5,184 nucleotides of DNA from Methylacidiphilaceae bacterium. GTDB taxonomy: Bacteria; Verrucomicrobiota; Verrucomicrobiia; Methylacidiphilales; Methylacidiphilaceae. This document shows positions 1 through 5,184 of this stretch, in pieces. Made by a program: the position numbers and the translations under genes. The stretch is taken from NCBI GenBank assembly GCA_028687155.1, contig JAQUAR010000057.1, forward strand, positions 1-5,184, given 5' to 3'. The stretch's first letter is position 1. Each line of letters starts with the position of its first letter. The notes beneath the pieces are model-generated. The model was given only the letters and a program-made list of their open reading frames with translations, searched no databases and had not been told where the DNA came from.

Positions 1-1
1 C

Positions 2-547
2 TGGCGACTGGTGATGGAGGAAGACGCCGAGGGCCGCTGGACGCTACGTTCGGACATTTCGACGGAGGAGGCTCCTATTGCGATCCAGCGGCTTCTGCAT
101 CGTACGATCCGCAAGGTCACGGAGGATCTGGAGCGCCTCTCCTTCCATACGGCGATCGCGCAGATGATGATTCTGGTCAATGCTCTGACGCGCCAGCCGG
201 TCCCATCCCGGCCCGCTCTCGAGACGCTGATCCTGCTCCTTTCGCCCTTCGCTCCCCATCTCTGCGAAGAACTCTGGTCGGTGCTGGGTCATCCCGAGTC
301 CCTGGCCTATGCCTCATGGCCGGAAGCCGATCCCCGGCTCCTGACCGAGGAGGAGGCGGAATGGGTCATCCAGGTCAACGGCAAGGTTCGGAGCCGGATG
401 ACGGCGGCGCGGGATCTCGGTCAGGAGGAAGCCGAATCCCTGGCACGCCAGCGATCGGAGATCGAGTTATGGCTCGACGGAAAGCCCGTGCAGAAGGTGA
501 TCTTCGTTCCTGGGAAGCTCCTGAACTTCGTACTAGGCCGGGAGTGA
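2..547 (+). CDS. leuS: Leucyl-tRNA synthetase, C-terminal part (5' end outside window)
   Basis: This is the last 181 residues of leucyl-tRNA synthetase, the cytoplasmic class I enzyme that charges tRNA-Leu. The reading frame is already open at base 2 (W-R-L before the first GTG and ATG), so the true start lies upstream. Visible parts are the anticodon-binding helical domain (HRTIRKVTEDLERLSFHTAI, then a LSPFAPHLCEELW segment typical of LeuRS) and the compact C-terminal domain (WVIQVNGKVRSRM and KVIFVPGKLLNFVLG). The latter closely parallels the E. coli ending with VNGKVRGK and KVIYVPGKLLNLVV. The catalytic HIGH and KMSKS motifs and the editing domain are off-window. The gene ends with TGA and faces the convergent tldE-like gene 45 bases away. 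Identification is secure. Whether it is a single-copy housekeeping gene cannot be seen here. Confidence 0.96.
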   Translation, partial: WRLVMEEDAEGRWTLRSDISTEEAPIAIQRLLHRTIRKVTEDLERLSFHTAIAQMMILVNALTRQPVPSRPALETLILLLSPFAPHLCEELWSVLGHPESLAYASWPEADPRLLTEEEAEWVIQVNGKVRSRMTAARDLGQEEAESLARQRSEIELWLDGKPVQKVIFVPGKLLNFVLGRE

Positions 548-592
548 ACCCGGCTTCTGATTCCGGATCGATTCGAACTTCCCTCTTCCTCG

Positions 593-1927
593 TCAGGAGG
601 CTTGCGAGACCGACGAGAAGGTGAACTCCTTGGCGACTAGCGCGGGTACCCGCGCGGGGAGATCGTCGACCTCCGATCCTACGGTAGCCTCGGGCTTTCC
701 GAGAGCCAGGGCATTCTTGAGAAGGGTCACCGGGCTTTCGTTGAAACGAAAGTTGTTCACCGGGTGGGCGATCTTCCCCTTCTCGATCCAAAAGGTCCCA
801 TCGCGGGTGAGCCCAGTGAGCAGGAGCGTGCGAGGATCGACCGTTCGGATATACCAGAGTCGGGTCACGAGCACGCCTCGATCGATGCGCTGGATCAGCT
901 CTTCGGTCGAGCGGTCGCTGCCGGAGAGGAGCAGATTGGTTGGCTCGGGAACCGTGGGTGCCTTCTTCTCTTGCGCCCAAAAACGAGAGCGAATCAACTC
1001 TTGGAGCTTGCCCTGGTTGATCCAGACCCTGGGTGTTGCCGGAAGACCGTCGGTCGAATAGATCGAGCCGGGAGCCACCGGGTCTTCCGGATCGGAGCGG
1101 AGCGAAATCAGATCCGAGAAGAGCGATTCTCCCAAAACCGTTCCTCCTCCCGGGCGAGAAAGAAAGCTGCGCCCCTCGTCCGCGGGACGGGCGTGGAGCG
1201 AAAATAAGAGCATGCCGACCAGGTCGCATACGGCCGAAGGCTCGAGCAGGACGGTGTAACTGCCCGGTGCAAGAGGCTCTGGATGGCGCGAGCGGAGCGC
1301 CTTCTCCATTGCCCGTTCGACGAGGACGGGGAGGGAGATCTCACTGGGAGAATAGGCCGCGCTCGCTGCCCAGCCCGCGCCCTCTCCGTCCCGCGTGCGG
1401 GCCGAGACCGTATATTGCAGGCGAGTCGCCTGCTGGAAGACCCAAAGGCCGGTCGTGGCCATATACGCCGAAAAGCTGCTTTCTCATTCTAGGAAAGCCG
1501 CTCCGACGACTCGCTTGGCTTGCGCCGCGGCGAGGACCGTCTGCCCCTGTTCTGCGAGATCCTTCGCCGAGAGGCGGGCTGCCTCAGGGGAATAACCCTT
1601 GGCGGGAGGATAGGTCTCTGCTCCCGGCGGGGGGAGAAATTCCGGATCTTCCGGAGAAACGCGAGCGACTTCCTCCGAACGGCGGACGAGGGAGGCAAGG
1701 TCGTTGGGATCCGCCTTGTTTCCCGCTGCTTCCCCTCTCCGTTTCCCGAAGGAGGATTCGACGCGGCAATGGAAGCCTTCGTCCTCTCCGTCCGTTGTGA
1801 CCGTGTTGCAGGCGAGGCGTACATTGAGCCGGCTCCAGCCGGAAATCTCGGCTACGGCGGTTTCCGCTCGGGAATAGGAGAGAAGTTTGGTTCCGAGCTC
1901 CCGGGCCTCCCCTTCCGACAGAATCAT
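593..1927 (-). pseudogene. tldE: PmbA/TldE-type (TldD family) subunit interrupted by an in-frame TGA
   Basis: Read through codon 148, this is a 444-residue TldD/PmbA-family protein, close to E. coli PmbA (about 450). The ATG at 1927 overlaps the TGA of the upstream tldD-like gene (ATGA) and is preceded by GGGAGGGG 3 bases away, so the start is well supported and translation is probably coupled. The N-terminal half (1487-1927, 147 residues) ends VVGAAFLE. TGA follows at 1484-1486, and the same frame continues with ESSFSAYMATTGLW and 289 further residues from the ATG at 1462 down to the stop at 593-595. Family-like segments after the break are TVSARTRDGEGAGWA, then DPRTLLLTGLTRDGTFWIEKGKI and NNFRFNESP near the C-terminus. 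It lacks HExxxH, as expected for the non-metal-binding TldE subunit, and has no signal peptide. It may be a recent nonsense mutation, a sequencing error, or a recoded or read-through TGA. If the TGA stops translation, only an N-terminal fragment is made. The ATG at 1462 has no evident Shine-Dalgarno site for reinitiation. Confidence 0.82.
1484..1486 (-). other. In-frame TGA codon inside the tldE-like gene
   Basis: On the minus strand the codons read gga gcg gct ttc cta gaa TGA gaa agc agc ttt tcg. Frame and family similarity are kept on both sides with no insertion or deletion, so this is a one-codon interruption and not a frameshift. It could arise by one base change from CGA, GGA, AGA, TGG, TGC or TGT. 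TGA also ends leuS and both genes of this operon, which argues against a genome-wide reassignment. Confidence 0.93.
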
Positions 1928-3492
1928 GTGCCCCTCCCGGTGTTGAGGATCTGGATTCCCCGGAAGCGGGCTGGCACGGCTCCATGCGAGACGGGTGCGG
2001 ATTGGACCGGCTGGCCCTTGCCGCAGGAGAGCGTTCCGCCGAGCCAGTATTCCTTTACCCCGCCGAGCCCATCGCAAGCATTCCAGAAGGGGACCGTCGT
2101 ACTCTGATAGGCAACATCACGGAGCATCTCGCCGATCTTCCCCTTACGGATCTCATAGAAGAGCTGTCCGCCGAACTGAAAGTTCTTGCGCTGTTGATCG
2201 ATGCTCCAGCTTCCGTCCCCGACGATATAGATCCCGTCCTCGACGCCCGCGATCAACTCCTCGAGGGAGACATCCTGTTGCGAGGGCTGTAGAGAGATGT
2301 TGGGCATGCGCTGGATCGGAAAGTAGGCGTGCCCTTCTGCGAAGGAGCAGGCGTTGGAGTGCGGAAGGCCGATCCAGTGGGACTGGCCGATGGCCATCTG
2401 AAAATTTTCAAACCGCCCGCGGGAGATGATCGGGAATCGAGCGTAACGAGCCGGCATCCCGTCATCGTCGTAGGCCGCCGTGGCAAGGCCTCCCGGCTGA
2501 TCGCGGTCGGCCATCACCGTGACGATCTCGCTGGCAAAGTGCAAATGGCCCCGGTCGGAGGGCTTGACAAATGTCGTGCCGGCAAAACCCGCCTCGTAGC
2601 CGAACGCGCGGTCGAGTTCGGTGGAGTGGCCGATGGTCTCGTGGAGGGTAAGCCATAGGTTGGTAGGATGGAGAACCAGGTCCTTCTTGCCTGCGGCGAC
2701 AGATTTGGCCTTGAGTTTTCGGCTCGCATCCTCGGCCGCCTGACCTGCCTCCTGCTTCCAGTCGTGCGAACGGATATATTCATAACCGGCTGCCCGCGGC
2801 GGAAGGAAACTGGAGCGGTTGGCAAAGCGCCCGGTGCCTGGATCGGTTGCGGTAACGGTGAGACGCGGATAGGTGCGGAAAAAGAGCTGCTCGAGAAAAG
2901 AGCCGCCGCTCGAGGCAAAAAACTTGTCCTGCCGGACGAAGAGGAAAAAGCTTCGGCAGAAAGGAGCGCCCGCCGCCCTGGCCGCCGCATTGATTCCGAG
3001 GAGCTCCTCCGCCTTTTGATCCAAGGGGACGGAGAAAGGATCCTGCTCGATCGGCACGCGCCAACGGTCGATCCTCGATTCGACCCGCTCCAGTTCGACC
3101 CGTTGCGTCGCCAGAGCACGGTTGGCTTTCGCCATCTCCACCGCGCTGCGCGAGCACGCGCTCGCGTGCGCTGGGTCGAGCACGCTTGTGGAGCTGAATC
3201 CCCAAACGCCGTTCACAAGGACCCGCACCCCGAGACCGCTGCTGGCGGAGACCTCGACGTTCTCGATTCGGTCTTCCCGAGCGGAGAGTACTTCGGATTC
3301 GGAAAAAAGGACGCGAACGTCTGCGTATCCGGCACCCGCGGTTCTGGCCGCATCCAGCGCGGCCTCCGCGAGCCGGGCGACTTCTTCCCGACGGGAAGGT
3401 TCTCCTTCCGACGTTGCGGCGGCCAGCGGCGCGCCGCCTCCGAGGAGGCCGGCAGCCAGACTTTGCAGGAATTTTCTGCGGGAGATGCTCAT
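1924..3492 (-). CDS. tldD: TldD-type zinc metalloprotease subunit with Tat signal peptide
   Basis: A 522-residue TldD/PmbA-family protein, the predicted metal-binding half of a TldD-TldE protease. The N-terminus carries a twin-arginine signal: SRRKFLQ at residues 4-10, a hydrophobic stretch (LAAGLLGGGAPLAAA) and a likely cleavage site near residues 26-28. The mature protein begins with a TldD N-domain (ARTAGAGYADVRV near 49-61). The zinc motif HETIGH is at 284-289, followed by the family-typical STELDRAFGYEAGFAGTTF. C490 in SCGKGQPVQS matches the third zinc ligand of E. coli TldD (H262, H266, C454 in that protein). It is longer than E. coli TldD (481), mainly because of the signal region. The ATG at 3492 is chosen because it yields the complete Tat signal; only a weak AGGT lies about 10 bases upstream. 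The stop codon overlaps the start of the tldE-like gene, so the two form an operon. An extracytoplasmic site is inferred from the signal. It may be a specialised paralogue of the cytoplasmic TldD, so the symbol denotes the family. Confidence 0.93.
   Translation of the reverse strand: MSISRRKFLQSLAAGLLGGGAPLAAATSEGEPSRREEVARLAEAALDAARTAGAGYADVRVLFSESEVLSAREDRIENVEVSASSGLGVRVLVNGVWGFSSTSVLDPAHASACSRSAVEMAKANRALATQRVELERVESRIDRWRVPIEQDPFSVPLDQKAEELLGINAAARAAGAPFCRSFFLFVRQDKFFASSGGSFLEQLFFRTYPRLTVTATDPGTGRFANRSSFLPPRAAGYEYIRSHDWKQEAGQAAEDASRKLKAKSVAAGKKDLVLHPTNLWLTLHETIGHSTELDRAFGYEAGFAGTTFVKPSDRGHLHFASEIVTVMADRDQPGGLATAAYDDDGMPARYARFPIISRGRFENFQMAIGQSHWIGLPHSNACSFAEGHAYFPIQRMPNISLQPSQQDVSLEELIAGVEDGIYIVGDGSWSIDQQRKNFQFGGQLFYEIRKGKIGEMLRDVAYQSTTVPFWNACDGLGGVKEYWLGGTLSCGKGQPVQSAPVSHGAVPARFRGIQILNTGRGT
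1931..1938 (-). promoter_or_regulatory. Ribosome binding site of the tldE-like gene
   Basis: The minus strand reads GGGAGGGG, then CAC, then the ATG at 1927. This strong purine-rich site lies inside the last codons of the tldD-like gene. It fixes the start of the downstream gene and supports coupled translation across the ATGA overlap. Confidence 0.75.
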
Positions 3493-3585
3493 GCTATGCT
3501 GGACCTATCCTGGATTTACCCATAGCAAGGGCGCCTGGGTCGCGGCAAGGGCGGCGTTGCTCGGACAAGGCATCGGCGGGCCATG

Positions 3586-3597
3586 GGCGGCGCCGCC
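3586..3597. repeat. 12-base perfect palindrome, GGCGGCGCCGCC
   Basis: The 12 bases equal their own reverse complement. They lie 65 bases upstream of the M20 start, immediately before a second dyad (GCAGC at 3599-3603, GCTGC at 3611-3615, loop GAAAAAG). They could be an operator or a leader hairpin. In GC-rich DNA such a palindrome can also arise by chance, so only the symmetry is certain. Confidence 0.4.
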
Positions 3598-3646
3598 TGC
3601 AGCGAAAAAGGCTGCCGTTGCCGGCGGCCGTGATAAAAGAAGGAGA

Positions 3647-3656
3647 GGGAGGGAGA
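3647..3656 (+). promoter_or_regulatory. Ribosome binding site of the M20 peptidase gene
   Basis: The purine run GGGAGGGAGA contains GGAG at 3652-3655, 7 bases before the GTG at 3663. It favours this GTG over the in-frame GTG at 3630, which lacks such a site, and over the much longer open frame reaching back into the tldD-like gene. Confidence 0.7.
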
Positions 3657-3662
3657 CAAGAA

Positions 3663-4928
3663 GTGAATACCGATGCGGAAAGCTGGCTTGCCGAACACGA
3701 GGAAGACCTCTGTGCGTTTCTCGCGGAGATCGTGCGCATTCCGACCGTGAATCCCCCGGGGGAACATTACACGGATCTAATCGAGAGATTAGAAGCCAAG
3801 CTTCGGGAGATAGGCCTTTCCACGGAGATTGTAACGGTTCCCCGGGAGATTGTCGCCCAAACTCTCCGGGGGGACTCGGCGGACTTTCCCCGTCACAATC
3901 TGGTCGGACGCTGGGATGTTGGCGCGAAAGCGACCGTCCAGTTCAACTCCCACTACGACGTCGTTCCCGCGGCGGGAATCTGGAAGCATCCTCCCTTTTC
4001 GGGTAAGCGCGAGGGCGGCTGGTTGTTCGGCCGTGGAACCGCCGACATGAAAGGCTCGCTGGTCGCAAGCCTCTTTGCGGTGGAGGCGTTGCGGCGGACG
4101 GCGCTCAAACCCCGTGTCAACGTGGAGTTGGCTTTCGTGGCCGATGAGGAAATCGGCGGAGAACTCGGCACGGGCTATCTCGTCAGCCAGCGGAGGAGAA
4201 CTCCGGATTTTGCCATCGTTTGCGAAGGGGGGTCTTCGGGTAAGATCGGCATCGGCCACAATGGCATCGTTCAGTGGGAAGTGACGGTGCTCGGCAAAGG
4301 AGGCCACTCCGCCTATCCGAGCCGGACCGTGAATGCCTTCGAGGAGATGATCGCGCTTGTCTCGCGCATCGAGCCGGAGATCAAGCGGACTCTGGCCGAT
4401 CCTCGCAAGCGCTTTGCGACTCCGTCGGGCGAGGAACTCGAGCCCGTGGTCAATCTGGGGGGGGTCTTTGGCCCCGGGAAGGCGGCAAAGGTGAATATCA
4501 TTCCGGGAGAGGCGAGCTTCACGGTCGATCGGAGACTCACTCCGTCCGAGGAGCTGGCCGTGGTCGAGCGGGAGCTGCGCGAGATCATCCAATCGGCCGG
4601 CGCGAAATGCCGCATGGGGATACGGATTCGGAAGATTCATACGACGGCCCCGTGTGCTCTCTCTGCCCGCACCGCCTTGCCTCAGGCGTTCCGAAGAGCC
4701 GTGCAAGGGGTGCGGGGAGGGCGCGCGCACTTCACCGTGAACCGGGGCGCGACCGACATGCACTACTATGCGCGCAAACGAGGGATCGACACGATCGGCT
4801 ACGGGGTTGAAGGGAAAAACATCCATGCCATTGAGGAGCGAATCTCCGTTACGGAGCTGGTAACTACCGCCAAAGTGTACGCTCGATTCCTGCACGATTT
4901 TGTGCCGGGCTCCCGGGAAGGCGGATAG
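3663..4928 (+). CDS. M20-family zinc metallopeptidase/deacylase (ArgE/DapE/carboxypeptidase type)
   Basis: A 421-residue protein of the M20 family, cytoplasmic because no signal is seen. These di-zinc enzymes hydrolyse amide bonds in N-acyl amino acids, succinyl-diaminopimelate or short peptides. All metal and catalytic positions are visible: H97 and catalytic D99 in SHYDVVP, bridging D128 in GRGTADMKG, base E162 and ligand E163 in VADEEIGGE, E188 in IVCEGG, and H388 in GKNIHAIEE. H215 in GKGGHSAYP belongs to the lid/dimerisation domain. The length fits the ArgE/DapE branch (about 375-430). The N-terminus (LAEIVRIPTVNPPGEHY) is typical of this family and supports the GTG at 3663. The substrate cannot be assigned. 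DapE, ArgE or a general peptidase are all possible, and no lysine or arginine biosynthesis gene is adjacent. The gene ends with TAG, 8 bases before the next gene, which suggests co-transcription. Confidence 0.93.
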   Translation: MNTDAESWLAEHEEDLCAFLAEIVRIPTVNPPGEHYTDLIERLEAKLREIGLSTEIVTVPREIVAQTLRGDSADFPRHNLVGRWDVGAKATVQFNSHYDVVPAAGIWKHPPFSGKREGGWLFGRGTADMKGSLVASLFAVEALRRTALKPRVNVELAFVADEEIGGELGTGYLVSQRRRTPDFAIVCEGGSSGKIGIGHNGIVQWEVTVLGKGGHSAYPSRTVNAFEEMIALVSRIEPEIKRTLADPRKRFATPSGEELEPVVNLGGVFGPGKAAKVNIIPGEASFTVDRRLTPSEELAVVERELREIIQSAGAKCRMGIRIRKIHTTAPCALSARTALPQAFRRAVQGVRGGRAHFTVNRGATDMHYYARKRGIDTIGYGVEGKNIHAIEERISVTELVTTAKVYARFLHDFVPGSREGG

Positions 4929-4936
4929 GCGGTCGG

Positions 4937-5184
4937 ATGAGGAACCTTCGTAGCCCAGAAAGCGGTAGGGAAGGAGCTGGTTTACGCGATCAGGCAAGCT
5001 TGCCGGAGGCTTTTCTTTGGGTAAGGGGGTGCTACCGCCTTCTGCTTTTTCTGGGCACGGCGCTCGTCTGCCTGTCGCGGGCTTATCCGCAACAGCATCC
5101 ATTCGAAGCGGGCGTTGGGGTCGTCTACGCTCCCGGGCACGCCTTCATCCTGAAAGCGCCCGAGGGATGGATTCTCGATCGGGG
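4937..5184 (+). CDS. Probable secreted protein of unknown function, N-terminal part (3' end outside window)
   Basis: The frame is open from the ATG at 4937 to the right edge (82 complete codons). The start lies 8 bases after the M20 stop and is preceded by AGGCGG (4927-4932, overlapping the M20 stop codon), so it is probably in the same operon. A charged N-terminal stretch of about 33 residues precedes a hydrophobic core (LLLFLGTALVCLS, residues 35-47) and a plausible signal peptidase I site (SRA/YPQQ, after residue 49). The mature start includes GVVYAPGHAFILKAPEGWIL. APEGW-type segments occur in conserved bacterial hypothetical proteins, but I do not recognise a function. The long N-region suggests that a later start, such as the in-frame TTG at 5000, might be the real one. 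C45 lacks a proper lipobox, so a lipoprotein is unlikely. Confidence 0.72.
   Translation, partial: MRNLRSPESGREGAGLRDQASLPEAFLWVRGCYRLLLFLGTALVCLSRAYPQQHPFEAGVGVVYAPGHAFILKAPEGWILDR

Larger units (their letters stand above)
3493..3662. promoter_or_regulatory. Divergent intergenic region between the tldD-like gene and the M20 gene
   Basis: These 170 bases separate the start codons of two divergent genes and must hold promoters for at least one of them. I see no convincing -35/-10 pair on either strand by eye. The region holds a 6-bp inverted repeat (GCTATG at 3493-3498 and CATAGC at 3521-3526), a perfect 12-base palindrome at 3586-3597, and a small GCAGC/GCTGC dyad at 3599-3615 around an A-rich loop. 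No credible small gene is present. A plus-strand frame running into the M20 gene starts inside the tldD-like gene and is not supported. Confidence 0.5.

Noticed and set aside
375..1229. Minus-strand open frame of 284 codons across the end of leuS and the tldE-like gene
   Set aside because: It overlaps leuS antisense and tldE in another frame. The translation is arginine, proline and glycine rich and low in complexity, as expected of a shadow frame.
1362..1490. Reinitiation on the ATGA that overlaps the in-frame TGA, in another frame
   Set aside because: That frame gives only a peptide of about 40 residues with no similarity to the family. It does not restore the tldE product.
3149..3169. Overlapping GC-rich dyads (CGCGAGC-ACGC-GCTCGCG, and GCACGCG-CT-CGCGTGC)
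   Set aside because: They lie inside tldD codons for an Asp-Pro-Ala-His-Ala-Ser-Ala-Cys-Ser stretch. Alternating GC codons explain the symmetry and there is no other copy in the window.
2668..3525. Plus-strand open frame of 285 codons antisense to the tldD-like gene
   Set aside because: It has no family-like motif and lies entirely opposite a well-supported TldD coding region.
3414..3662. N-terminal extension of the M20 protein back to the ATG at 3414
   Set aside because: The extension overlaps the divergent tldD start region and reads as arginine-rich shadow sequence. A strong Shine-Dalgarno site and a family-like N-terminus point to the GTG at 3663.
3789..5102. Long open frame of 437 codons on the minus strand, antisense to the M20 gene
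   Set aside because: It covers the M20 coding region, which has all catalytic motifs, and its translation shows no recognisable domain. GC-rich codon bias commonly leaves the antisense frame open.
1..5184. Genome-wide reassignment of TGA to a sense codon
   Set aside because: leuS and both genes of the tldD/tldE operon end with TGA exactly where their families end, so TGA works as a normal stop here.

Overview
The window comes from a fairly GC-rich bacterial chromosome. It uses Shine-Dalgarno starts (GGAG-type sites before the M20 peptidase and tldE-like genes) and has a Tat-type exported protein. TGA is the stop codon of three genes here (leuS and both TldD/TldE-type genes), so the standard genetic code is expected. 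The phylum cannot be fixed from 5 kb. A Gram-negative lineage such as Verrucomicrobiota or Acidobacteriota is a guess, based on the Tat-signal TldD homologue paired with an unsignalled partner.

Layout: (1) 2-547, plus strand: the 3' end of leuS (leucyl-tRNA synthetase), cut by the left edge. (2) 593-3492, minus strand, convergent with leuS: a two-gene operon. It begins with a Tat-signal TldD-type metalloprotease subunit (1924-3492). Its stop codon overlaps the start codon (ATGA) of the PmbA/TldE-type partner (593-1927). The partner is interrupted by a single in-frame TGA at 1484-1486, with the reading frame preserved on both sides. (3) 3493-3662: a divergent intergenic region with two short GC-rich dyads. 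(4) 3663-4928, plus strand: an M20-family (ArgE/DapE-type) zinc peptidase or deacylase with a GTG start. (5) 4937-5184, plus strand: the 5' end of a gene for a probable secreted protein, cut by the right edge and probably co-transcribed with the M20 gene.

How the genes may work together: TldD and TldE are known as a heterodimeric zinc-dependent protease that acts on unfolded or modified peptides, and the overlapping genes here fit coupled synthesis of two subunits. The M20 enzyme is a separate divergent transcription unit. A shared role in peptide turnover is conceivable but not shown. No CRISPR array, mobile element, tRNA or rRNA was seen. Most of the window is ordinary. The item most worth following up is the in-frame TGA in the tldE-like gene, followed by the Tat signal carried by only one of the two subunits.
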